From Russula earlei (Eukaryota > Basidiomycota > Agaricomycetes > Russulales > Russulaceae), in assembly GCA_025769875.1 (NCBI GenBank), contig JAGFNK010000101.1, forward strand, positions 1-64,000: a DNA stretch of 64,000 nt, read 5' to 3'. The notes under the pieces are model-generated. The model saw only the letters and a program-made list of their open reading frames with translations. It was not told the DNA's origin and searched no databases. Below are positions 48,457 to 59,847 of this stretch, in pieces. Numbering within the stretch: position 1 is the first letter of the stretch; every line of letters begins with the position of its first letter. The translations under genes were made by a program, and so were the position numbers.

Positions 48457-50498
48457 CTATGACTGAACCAGCAGCCCGCCCTCCTCCATGATATCGATCG
48501 CGTCTGGGTCAATGCCGGCGGCAATGGCGCGCTCGCGCTGGGCACGAATGAGCGCCTTGAGCGAAGAAAGCTCTTCCGCAAGGTTGACTTGGGTGTTCTC
48601 TGGCCATCGCTCAAGAGCCCACGAGCGCACGTATGTGCTTGCCTATGTTCACCGACTAAGTCAAGTCGACAGACAGGGATGGTAGGGCACACTGTACCTT
48701 CATAAACTTCTTTGCTGCATACTTCTTGAAGAATGATCCATGCCGGACTGGTTTCAAGACATAATTGATCATCAAGTTGGCCGTCGGGATTATTGCACTC
48801 TCTGCATAAGACGAATAGTGTGCCAAATTTGGTGTCTGTGATGGAAGAACGTCGTTTCGCTATCAAAGTACAACAGCGAATGACATACCCAATCCTCTTT
48901 CCCAAGCACGAAACGAGCTAACCACATCGCTGCCGCAGCCAGTAGAGATGGCGGTGCAGCGATGAGTCTCCATTCCACACACTCAATCTCCAAGAAATAC
49001 TTGGCGACAGTACGCGCTTGCACATTGTACTCGTCCGCTTTGCTGACCCGACGAAGAAAATGGATCGGGTTTGGGTAACCCATGTTCCACTCGAGCGTCT
49101 TGAGGATGTACTTCTCCGCCTGAAGGATCTCCTGTTCTGTGTACGAAGAATCGGCGCAGTAAAGGAAGTTCATTGCAGAAGGCGCCACAATCTCCTCCAC
49201 CTTGGCAGCGAGAAACATGCAAGTTATGCCGACCAGCTGTAGTTTGGCTAAAGAGACGACACGAGCAGAAAGAAAGCGGTCGATAATATTCACAGCAAGG
49301 TAGAGCGTCTCGGGAAGGAGGCGAAAACGCGTGTGAACTTGGATCAACCAGTCTGTGAGGATTCCACGCATCTTCCATGCCAGATCCTTCTGACTATCCA
49401 TGTAGTTCGGATTAGGGAGCGTGTTTTGCTAGCATAGACTCTCCGTCAATGAATGGGAAACAAGGGAAACGAACAAAGCGCACCTCGACAACCTTAAGGT
49501 AGTCGAATATCTCATTAACATACTCGCTGACCATCATGGGATCATCGACATCTTCAGCATCCAAATCCTCCCAGTCGGGACCATTAGGATCAGCTTCCGC
49601 CTCACGTTCGATGTCTTGGAGATGCTTTTGTAACTCCTTCTCCGCGATGTCGTGGATTTGATCCCCTGCCCCAGCCTGTTCCTTGGCCTCCTCTTTACGA
49701 TCCTCAGGAGGTTCGGACGATGTCCGTCGCTTTTTGAACACACGATTCGCCTCGGCCTCCATATCATCTCGTTCTCGTGCCTCCTTGATGGTCTGGACAG
49801 TCGACGTCCGCCGCGGGACGGCGATCGAAGATGAGGGTTTACGAGAATGACCATTTGCACGGGATGGAGGAGCATGGAATTCAGGGGGATCAATTGCCAT
49901 GGCGTCCACATGAAGGGGGGCTTGATGTGCTGTGGAAACACGGTTCACGACAGTTGACGAACGAGTAGTCCGTTTAGGAGCAGGAGCGGGGAGCGGGACA
50001 GGTACAGCTACTGAGCGAAGAGCGGGACGATGCTGAGGTGCATCTGTCGTGGCAGCGGGCTTGGCCTTGATGACCACACCCGCGAATTTGCCTTGGGAGG
50101 CGGGGGCAACAAGTATACCCTCCTTTGCCTTTCCCTTGTCCGAAATGACACCACGAGCCTTTGGTTTGTTGACGGTGACTTCGCCCAAGGTGGACCGCTT
50201 TCGTTTGCCCTGTGCGGCTGGATCGTCCGGGAGAGCATCCTTTGCAACAGCCTTTGTACGAGTGGCCACAGTGGTGGCCGTTAGACGGGTGGGAATACCG
50301 GGTTGAGTGATGAGGTTGGTTGACGAGGGGGGTTTTGTGCGAGTGACTATGCGAGACCGGGGGTTCGCATTCGCATTTTCATCTTTGAGGACGACGGGTC
50401 GTGTCGTTCTTGTCACACGGCGTGTCTGAGCATGCAGCATTGATCAGCAAGCACAGGAACGGGATATCAGGCGAGCATACAGGTATGTTTGAGGCCAT
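48457..50498 (-). CDS. B-type (G2/M) cyclin
   Basis: Regulatory partner of Cdk1 at mitosis. The start is an 18-base coding exon (50481-50498, MASNIP), then a 55-base intron (50426-50480, GTATGC...CTCAG) joining to TRRVTRTTRPVVLKDENAN, a usual start for basidiomycete cyclin B. A destruction box RSTLGEVTVN (RxxLxxxxN) lies about 85 residues in, within a basic, Pro-rich N-terminal region. The cyclin box follows: YVNEIFDYLK, MRGILTDWLIQVHTRF, LLPETLYLAVNIIDRFLS, LVGITCMFLAAKVEEI and LEWNMGYPNPIHFLRRVSKA, with the second fold ending RSWALERWPEN. The stop is at 48457-48459 (GGLLVQS end). Introns interrupt the second fold. The gene is complete and divergent from the ABC transporter. Confidence 0.94.
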
Positions 50499-50702
50499 TA
50501 AATGAAGAGGTGGTGAGCCAACAAGAGACGCGAGCGCTTGTGAACGTTTCCGGTTTTGGTGTCGCCGCTTTCAACCTTAACAAATAAGAGCAAATATCCA
50601 AACGCGGTTCGCGACAAAGCACGTGGTCATCACCGATTAGATAAGATAAGCATAAGCATGTGAATCCGAGTACACCGTTTGTCCTACTCGGTGGCACCTA
50701 CG
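50499..50702. promoter_or_regulatory. Divergent promoter, cyclin B and ABC transporter
   Basis: Only 204 bases separate the two start codons. GATAAG is repeated in tandem within AGATAAGATAAGCATAAGC near 50640-50657, a possible GATA-factor site shared by both genes. Confidence 0.45.
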
Positions 50703-53494
50703 ATGGCCGCAAAGTCACACAACCCATTTGTCCTCCTTTCTCTTCTTGTCCCTCGGCATCTCTTACGTGCTTTGACCCGAGTCGGCGTAAGCGAATCCCT
50801 ACGTCCATCGGAACTTGCCCAGGTTCTACAGCAACTTTACGTCGACAAGTCAGACGGCACTAGACGTCTGCTGGTCCCATTCCGGGAAACTATCACCCAA
50901 GTACGCATAAATCTTCACTTTTTCTCGCAACTCACCCCCTGGTCGTGTCCCACAAGGTCCCTTTATATCCCACTCCAGACGCCCTCTTGTCATCCCACAA
51001 GCCCCATTTTCCGCTCCTCCCCCCATCTGCACAGAACAAATCCAATGTAGACCGCGCTTTCCTCCGCCAACTCCTTGCTATCCTGCGTATCACTTTCCCT
51101 TCCTGTCGTTCGCCCGAAGTCGGCGTTGTCCTTGTGCATAGTACTTTCCTCGTTCTGCGCACCGTACTTAGCGTCGGCGTTGCCAAGCTAGATGGTAAGA
51201 TTGTCAAAGCTCTGGTCTGTAACCATTATCTTTCTGGCCTCAAGCCTGCCTACTGTTAAGATATAGGTTAGTGCAGACAGACGCGGCTTTCTGCGCGGCC
51301 TCGGGCTGTGGTTCTTGCTAGCAATCCCTAGCACGTACACTAATTCTATGGTGCCGTCTCCTGAGCACATGCTTCCCTGCGCGCCCTCTAATTATTATTC
51401 TCAGATTCGACATCTCCAATCGCGTCTTTCTCTCCGTCTTCGTACGCGTCTGACGCGGTACACTCACGACCTCTACCTCTCATCGGACCCTCACTTGCGC
51501 TATTATCGCATCTCCGGACAAGGCGGAATTGACGGTGTCGACCAATACATTACAGCCGACATTGCCAGTTGGGCAGACAGTCTCTCCGGATTATAGTTCG
51601 TGTTTCCATCCGTTTTTAGTTTATTCCCTTCCAATTAGATCATCCAGCGGAAATATCCTCAAGCCTCTCCTCGATCTTATCTTGTTCACCTCACAGCTCT
51701 CGCGCACCCTTGGTGCCAAGGGCACGGTAGCGCTTTTTGTCAACTATTACGTTACCGCACGAATTTTGCGCGCTGTCACACCAGCCTTCGGAAGGCTTGC
51801 AGCCGTTGAAACTCGCTTAGAGGGCGAGTATAGGGCTGGTGTAGGAAGAGTGGGAAGAGAAGCGGAGGAGGTTGCGTAAGTCCTGTCCCGTTGATCCGTA
51901 TATGTTCGGGCATGTTCATGCCGCTCCAGTTTTTACGATGGCGGAAAACGCGAGCGAGAAATCCTTTGGAAAGCATACTTGCGTCTGATAAAGCACATCA
52001 ACTCAATTTTCAAGGTATGTGCCTCCTCTAGTTTCATCCGATTCAATCAGCTTAATCTCTGCAGATTCGCATTGCCTATGAGTGGACGGAAGATTACGTG
52101 ATAAAGTATCTCTGGTCTGCTGCAGGCTATTGTCTCATTTCCATCCCCGTCCTCTTCACACGTCAGCGTTCTGTTGGCGTGCAAACCGGTCCACGAGCAG
52201 CCATGACGGAAGCAAATGACGCTGTAGCCAACCGCACTGAGGGTTTGTAGTTGTTATCTCTCTTTCCGTCAACCGACTATAACTGCTACTCGTCACAGAT
52301 TATATTTCGTCCCGTCGCTTACTTCTGTCTCTTGCTGACGCCGGTGGGCGTCTGATGTACGCCTATAAGGATATTCTGGAGCTTGCTGGGCTCACAACGC
52401 GCCTCTATGTCCTTCTCTCCTCCCTTCATAACCTCCCTCCTCTCCCTACGTCATCTCCAGCAGAGAGCGACGTCCCGCACATCACACTAGACAATGTAGA
52501 CGTGTCCATTCCCTCTTCTGGCACACACGAAGCCCCGCTGGTCCGGGCCTTGAGTTTATCCCTCTCTGCAGGAGAGCACCTAATGATCACGGGCTCAAAT
52601 GGTGTCGGCAAAACTGCGGTAGCGCGGGTGCTTTCTGGGTTATGGGCTCCGGGAAACGCGGGTAAGGTGCATCGACCAGGCAGGAGGGAATTGTTCGTGG
52701 TGCCACAACGCGCATATATGGTGACTGGCTCTCTGCTCGATCAGTACGTGTCGCACGTCAGGGAACAATTATTCTGCTTTGCCGCTGACTAATGGGGTCC
52801 TGTGAAGGGTAATCTATCCCCACACATACCCGCAGTTCGTGCAGTCGGGACGAACAAAGGAGGAATTAATGGAGATCCTGGAGGCCGTGCATTTGGCATA
52901 CTTACCCGCAAGAGAGGGAGGCTGGGAGACTCGAAAAGAGTGGAGAGATGTGTTGAGTGGTGGTGAGAAGCAGCGGGTGAGTAATGCTGTTGTACGGGGT
53001 GTGCTAAGCAGATGATTCGTGTGATTAGATGGCGATGGCGAGAGTAATATACCACAAGCCCAAGTTTGCAATCCTCGACGGTGAGCTGGTGCCCATATTC
53101 TCCTGATGACATGTGGTTCGAGGCTTGCTTGATCGCAGAATGCACAAGTGCCGTGTCGAGTGATGTGGAAGGGCAGATATACGAACATGCCAAATCTCTC
53201 GGGATCACACTCATCACGATATCACTACGGTATGTTTGGCTTATAGATTGCTTGGAATAATTCTCATGCATGCTTCTACGCAGTCCATCACTGGCAAAAT
53301 ATCACACACTGCTTCTTACGCTGTTGGGTGAAGGCCACTGGACGCTTGCGCGTATCGGTTCGGCGGAAGCACGAATGGGAATCGACCGCGAGATTGGGAT
53401 GTTGGAGAGTAAGCTGAAAGAGGTCGAGCGATGGGAAGGGCGGGTGAAAGAGCTTGACGTTTTGTTGGGACCCGAAGGTGCGACGGTAGTCTGA
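50703..53494 (+). CDS. Peroxisomal ABC half-transporter (ABCD family, Pxa1/Pxa2-like)
   Basis: Half-transporters of this family import long-chain acyl-CoA into peroxisomes for beta-oxidation. From the ATG at 50703 (MAAKSHNPFVLLSLLVPR) the protein has several hydrophobic segments (VGVVLVHSTFLVLRTVLSVG, LGLWFLLAIPSTYTNSM) and the ABCD signature regions LRYYRISGQGGIDGVDQYIT and the EEA-like EVAFYDGGKRERE. The nucleotide-binding domain has Walker A GSNGVGKTAVARVLSGLW, signature LSGGEKQRMAMARVIYHKP, and Walker B FAILDECTSAVSSDVEG, followed by ITISLRPSLAKYH. The C-terminus is a charged coiled helix ending GPEGATVV. Many short introns interrupt it. All ATPase motifs are present. It should dimerise with itself or a partner, as only one membrane and one ATPase half is encoded. 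Confidence 0.92.
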
Positions 53495-53650
53495 TCTCGA
53501 CTGGACCTCGCGCGAGTGCCGCGGTGTAGAAATTGATGTTATTATTAATACAAGCCGGACCGCGCCGGACCGGACAGTGAGCGTCAATCAAAGCGTTGTG
53601 GCTGGCTGGCTTGCTTGCTTGCTTTGGCTGGACTGGACCGACCTCCAAGC

Positions 53651-55933
53651 ATGTCAGCCAGCGCGACCAACACACAACGCGCCATCACAGACGACGACTC
53701 AAAGCCTCGCCGCTCTACCAAGGTCTCAGGAAAGCTCAAGGTCCTTCCAGAACAACCTGAGCCAGGTCCCGTCCCAACAAAGCGTGCACTCCTTGCACCC
53801 GCCCAGACAGGCGAGGGTTCCAATGCCACAGGAGACAGCGACGACGATGACGGTGATGGCGACGGTGGTATAGATGAAGATGAGACCGAGGACGTCGACG
53901 TGCGACTCCTCCTTTTTTATTATTTCTTTCTTGCTAACTCGGTGCGGGATGTGCTCGACATTGGCATCGCGACAAATAAAAAACAACCCCACGCCCCCGT
54001 CCTGCGGTCATACGATGACGGTCATTCAAAATTAGGCCTATAACCAAATCGCGCGGATGCCCGCGGGAACCGCGCGTCGCGACGCACTGCGTCTCACGAA
54101 GAAGAAAGCAAAGTCCCTTCCCCGTGTGACAGCCTACGCAACCGCCGGGTGAGTGACCGCCAGCTACCACGACGAATACCCACGCCTGCTTCCTCTCCTT
54201 GTCCTTGACCCTGTGACCCTGACCCTGTCCCCCTACACCCTTGTTCCACGTCGAGGCGGCGTTGTCTCTCCATCTCGTATTCGATATGTCGTGCTGACCG
54301 ACCGACATGCATTTGCGTAATCTGCATTCCCCTGCCCCCCCCCCCCCCCCCCCGTACCTTCAGGTCATACCGCTTCGGCGACCTCATGAAGTTCTTCCAC
54401 GCCCGTCGTACCGCCTATCGCACGAACCCGCGCCAAATCGACGACGTCATATATACGACGTACTCGTACGGTCCTCCAGACCCGCCGCCTTCCGCCCCAG
54501 GCGAAAACAGCGCACCATCGGGAGCGGGCCGATTCAGAGACGGCAGGCCCGGTGGAGGACGGCGTTCACGGCGAGGCACAGGCCCAGCGTCCGTCACGTG
54601 GCGCAGCTCCGGGTCAGAAGGCGAGACGACTACGGCCGTCGAGACATCCAGCTGGACGGCGTCCCATGGCGACGCCGCTGCGTATGCGCCCATACCAGAA
54701 GCGACCACGGGCGATCTCCTCGGCGTCCCTGAGCTTGCTGCGACCGAGGCAATGGCGGCGTCGGGGCCTCCCCAGACGGGGATGGCAAAGCGCAAGGGAA
54801 GCAAGTGGGACACGGTGGGGACGGGCGAGGCCGAGATCTTCTTGTTCTCGTATGGAACCGTGGTCATCTGGGGCATGACGGAGCAGCAGGAGAGGCGCTT
54901 TCTGTCTTCGCTGTAAGTGATTGCCTTCGTCCGTCCATCCTTTGCCCTGTGTCGGCCGAGCCGACCGCTTGTATAGGAAACGATTCGAGGTGGAGAAGCT
55001 CGGTACGTCCCCTCGATCGATTGTGCATTTACTAGCGTGTCAATTCATTTGAACACAGCCCCGAAGGACGTTGAGATGGAAGACCTCAATTTTTACCATG
55101 CCAATTACAGCAGGATCTACAATGATGTGATCACGTTGCGCAAGGGTTCAAGCTACATGTGAGGGATTTTCGCTCTCTCGCCATATCAGATACATTCAAG
55201 TTTTGCCTCGCAGGACAAAGCTATCATTATCCCATGCCCTCTCGCAGTCCGTAAAGATTTCTCTTGTTAGCGCTTTGCTCCCTCGCCCTGCAGTCACGTT
55301 CTTTCTCATCTGTCTAATGTCGCCGTTTGAAGTTCGAGGATTTGATCTCAACTACCATAGAGGAGACAAAGGAGTATCCCGAGATCATCAGCGAGACGGG
55401 TAAAATTGGCCTTCCTCACAAAGGTTTGTCCATACCCCTATCGTTCGTCTTTGAGTCGTCAATTCACATTTGTTTGTCTTCCCGCAGAGATCATGCGCAA
55501 GATGGGAGAAGTGTTCCTCCTGCGAGCAAACATCGCGGCTGTCGGCTCTGTTTTGGATTCACCTGAAGTGTTTTGGGTACGTGGTGTAGTGCTCTGCGCC
55601 GGCGTGCACCCCTAATGACGGACCTTTGTCCCCACCAACCTTCACAAAGTCATACCCGGACCTGCGACCACTTTACGATGCCGCGCGAAGTTATCTCGAG
55701 ATCGCGCGGCGCATTGACCTGCTCAACACGCGTGTGGAAGTGCTGCAGGATATGCTGCAACTCTTGAAGGAATCGGTTTCCAGTCGACACGCCGAACGCC
55801 TCGAGCAGATCGTCATCGTGCTCATCGCGATAGAAATCAGTACGCTTCTTCCTTTCATTCGGTCCATTCCCGTCCTGACCTCACCGTGATAGTCCTTGGG
55901 ATCGTTACTATCCTTGTCGATCTCTATTCATGA
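53651..55933 (+). CDS. DUF155 (RMND1/Rmd1-Rmd8-like) membrane protein
   Basis: Starts MSASATNTQRAITDDDSKP with an acidic run (DSDDDDGDGDGG...DEDETEDVD). The DUF155 core follows after introns: TAYATAGSYRFGDLMKFFH, EAEIFLFSYGTVVIWGMTE, LKRFEVEKLAPKDVEMEDLN, KLSLSHALSQSVKISLFED, EIMRKMGEVFLLRANIAAVG and LYDAARSYLEIARRIDLLN. It ends with a C-terminal membrane helix (IVIVLIAIEIILGIVTILV) and the stop at 55931-55933. Family members sit in mitochondrial (RMND1, Rmd1) or other intracellular membranes. A Gly/Arg-rich insert splits the domain, as in larger fungal members of the Rmd8/Sif2-type. The exact location is unknown. One intron (about 54150-54363) contains a long poly-C run. Confidence 0.88.
54335..54353. 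repeat. Poly-C run of 19 in an intron
   Basis: Nineteen consecutive C lie ten bases before the acceptor CCTTCAG of a roughly 215-base intron in the DUF155 gene. Length is likely unstable in sequencing and in nature. Confidence 0.85.
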
Positions 55934-56139
55934 CGTCTGTCATAGCTTGATACCCCTGCCTGAGAGTCTGGTCTCTCCCTGTCCTCGCACGCACGCACGC
56001 ACGCACGCACACATTCGTGAATTCATTTGCCGTTCCTCTATGCATTGTTTACGCATCCCATCAACATGAATAAATATCTCCTTGACTGGGTATCTATGGC
56101 GGATGTGCATCTTTCTTTTACATTAATTGGCCGTGCAAA
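55934..56139. repeat. Convergent spacer with a (GCAC)6 microsatellite
   Basis: Between the 3' ends of the DUF155 gene and SEC5. 55987-56010 is six units of GCAC. Confidence 0.8.
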
Positions 56140-59100
56140 TCAACTGGCGCGCGGTTCGCGCGAGATCGAGCTCCCGCTCCCCTGGGCACCCCGCTCCTTC
56201 TTAACTCTCCTCTCTGCCTTCTCCGCCTTCTCTGGCCCTGCGGCGCCTGTGCCCTTCTTCGTGGCGCGGAAGCACAAGAATTCGATGCCGGTCCTCCGGC
56301 GGGTCTCGCTCAGGATGCGCTTCACGCCGTCTAGGCTGCCCTGCAAGTTTTCGTCGCCGGGACGACGCGCGTACGCCTGTGAGATCTTGGTGTACAGGTC
56401 GGAGAGCGTCTTGGCCGCGTTGGTCGTCACGTAGCGCGAGAGCGTCTGGTGCATGAACTCGATCTCGAGCGTGGCCTGCCCATGCGAAAAAGCGCGGAAG
56501 GTGGTGCAAGCGCGTCAGCTTTCTCAGCGTCGAACGCAACATGGCTCCCGCTCCCCGCCCCCGATTGCATCGTAACAAGAAAGGACAAGGCGAAGGAGCC
56601 AAGACAGAGGAGCAAATGATGAGAATAAGAATAAGAATAAGAATAACGCACGCGGAGCATGCCCCCCATCCCGAAGCGCTTGACCTGTCTGAAACACTTG
56701 AGCGCCTCCTCGACCAAGCTATCGACGAGCGCGTTGAGCGCCCGATCGAGAAGCGGCGGAGCCACTTCGCTGATTTGCGCGTGCACACCGACGAGGTACA
56801 TCAGCGACTCGAAAATGTACGGCCGGATCTCTACAATTGTTATTATTATTTTCCGGTTGATACCCTACGCGGAGCAAGCGCGTAGCACGTGGCAGCGATG
56901 ATATGCTCACTCACCTGTCGGCTGCGGGGTCTCGTACCAGTCCATTTCAGGGTCCAGAATCCCGCTGCGCAGCTTGCCAGTCGCGATCGCGATCTTGGGT
57001 CGGAGGAAGCTCTCGAAGAGCGTCTGGTCCAGTCGTTCCACGGCCGTCATCAAAGTCTGGGGTCGCGGAATGTGTCATCTTCCGATCGGAGAATAGAAAG
57101 GGGGAGCTCACCGTTTTCTCGGCATCGACCGTTATGTTGGAGGCGGCCTCGAATTGAGTGATCATGCTAGGAATGAGCCCTCGCTTAAGGTACACGAAAT
57201 TAGAGATGACGAGGAGCGTCCGAGTGCCCTTCAGTAGCTCATCTGTGAATGTACTGCTCGTCTAGGAGCAAAACGTCAATTTACCAAATCCGACGTGTCG
57301 AGCAGCCCCAATGCTTGTAGTTTTCCCGTGGGATTTGCATCGACACCAGGGAACTTCTCGGCGTCGGTATTGGGCGAACCTTCCGCGGCCAGTTGAACAA
57401 GCCCATCCAAGAACGCATAGGTGGCATCCAAAAAGGCTTTCGTGATCCTGATCACAAACTCGTTGGGAATCGGACGGCGTCCGAGCCGAGAGGACGACGA
57501 AGTGTCTGTACCACTGGCAATCTTGAAAGTCCACGTGGTTACCTGCCATTGAAAGTATTGGAAATCAGACAGAAGCTCGGTCGTATAGGGCTCCGATGAG
57601 GACAGCGCCCAGGTTTCCAAGTAATAGAATGATTCCGTGTCTGCATCGAGGATTAGAAGGGGTTAACAACACACCACGACTCCCGCGCCGACGTACCCCT
57701 GACCCATGCGTGCATCAACACGTTTTCAAAGCCCCATTTTGCACTGTCCAACAAACCTTTCAAGCTGGAACTCATGTCCCCGGATATTTCCATGGAGTTG
57801 ATCTCGTTGACATTATCTTGGATCTCGGTGAGGATCTTCATAAGGTAGTGTGCCGTTGTGAGGGAATTCGAGTCGTCGGGTAAGAGAGGCGCTATGCCTC
57901 CTTCAAACGTTGGTGTCGTCACCGCCATATCTGAGAAGAGGAAAAACTCAGAGAGGAGAGAAACGTATAGCTTGATAATGTCGTGAGCCATCGTCCGAAC
58001 TTGTGATGAACTTCGTCGTGAACCGCTAGAGGAGGTGCTCTGTGTCACACGACACACACGACAGGGAACTCAGTAGATAGATCGGAACGTGACGGCATCG
58101 TACCTTCCTGTATTTGCCATCGAGGAAATTCTTTGCAATCTTCCAGAAGTTCGGCAGGGCCGCCATCATTATTTCGGAGATGTTCTTGACCAAGTCAAAC
58201 ACGGCCATCCAGACCTCATGGCCACCAGATTGTGCTGCAAAGCAGAAAAAAGTGAGACGTGATGAAAGGACGAGAAAAAAAGGGTCATACGTAAAACTTG
58301 ATCCTGCTTTCCTGCTCTCAGCGCTGTGATGCACGTCCCTAGTTGAGCAGCAAGGACGGACTTGAGAGATTCGTCCTGCTGAGAAGACCCCGTTTTTACG
58401 TCTCGCACGCCTGAGCAACCAAATCAGCGACTGGAGAGGTACAGTACGATGCGGGTGACATGCGTCGGACAACAGCAACCGCTGCCCTGGAAGGAATTGT
58501 TCATCTGATCAAGGATGAACTTGTGCTGGGCATCAAAGTACGTCCACAGAGGATCTTCCGGCATATTGAGCTCCAAGAGGATCCTTAATCATGCTCAACG
58601 TGGAGTCCTTGGCAACACGGATGGAAGGGATATCTACTCAATTGTCTTCTCTTGATCCTCAATTGGGCGCCCTGGCTGTTGTAGCTGACCAACCAGTAGG
58701 GTGCGCATCTCGCTCATCGCCTTCTCGACTGTGCCCCACACTTTGTCGAGGATCCGCTTCTGCTGCTGTTCAGCAACAATGGCACTTTGGCTGTCCTTCG
58801 GGGCACTGATTGGAAGCAACTGCCCCGCACGAGACTCCATCATGAATTTCCCTTTCTTGTAGTCTCGCAACGCTACCTCATACCGGCCCTACATCCATGG
58901 TCAAACAGAGGAAGATATGCATGAAAGAAAAAATAGAGCGCACGGCCTCGACGGACTCTATCAGTGACGCCGGAAGGTTGAAGAAGAATTTGGATCGCTC
59001 GAATACACCAAGAGTGGTCCTAAGTTTGTGCGCCTTGCTTGCATTCTCGAGAACGGGCAAGAATACCTGGTCGGCTTTCGCAGCTGCCTCTGTGGGCAGT

Positions 59101-59847
59101 CCCTTGGACATGGTGCAAGCGGAGAGGCAACTGCGTGACGTACGCTTCAGCAGGTCCCGCACAGGTTTCGACGCATAGTCACTTGATTCCGAAAGCAGCC
59201 CCTCGCGCATTTCGGCGTGCAATGCTGGGCATGGACATCATAAAACACGTCGGGCGGAACAACGCCGCATTTTCCTCACCATCGGTGGATGCCTTGACTG
59301 CGACGAACTTGTCGAAATTGTCTTCGACGAGAACTCGAATTGCCTCCGAGCGTGAATCGATGGAAGAGCGAAGGTGAGCGATTCCTGCTGCCAGATCTTG
59401 ATAGGTAGCATTCGGGTGTACCGCGGAGAGGAAGGCTTTAGGGTCGAAGGACTTGGAAGTGATGAGGACGGCAGCACCTATCCGCGGTCGTTCAGGCATG
59501 GCGGTTTGGATTAAATGAGGTAGGAACGAACGAGATTCCATGTCCATGTCTCTCACACTGGCATCACACTCAGTTGTTGCATATTGCTGGTTGGTACAAG
59601 GACGCACTGGACTACTGCTCCGAGGCCGAGAGGGTCGCCCTCACCTTCGACACTGCCAGCCGGACTGGCGAGTTGACCAGCCAGTGAGTCCTCATGATCA
59701 ACGTCTTCCCATTTCCTATTATCAGACGACCATTCAGTTTGTAGGACCACCATCCCTCTGTCATCGCACTCACGTGGGATCCAATGAGGATATTCTGTAC
59801 GCCTTTAATAGAGAGGCCTCGTCGACGGAGAAATTTAAGCGGCCCAT
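56140..59847 (-). CDS. SEC5: Exocyst complex component Sec5
   Basis: A subunit of the exocyst, which tethers secretory vesicles to the plasma membrane at growth sites. The ATG at 59847 starts [20 protein letters not shown]. An intron joins DPT to [11 protein letters not shown], and GEGDPLGLG follows. Conserved stretches are [88 protein letters not shown] and [19 protein letters not shown], the typical Sec5 core. Helical C-terminal exons end with a basic tail ([20 protein letters not shown]) and the stop at 56140. Estimated length is near 1,000 residues with a dozen or more short introns. An intron near 56600-56650 has a GAATAA repeat. The gene appears complete. Confidence 0.92.
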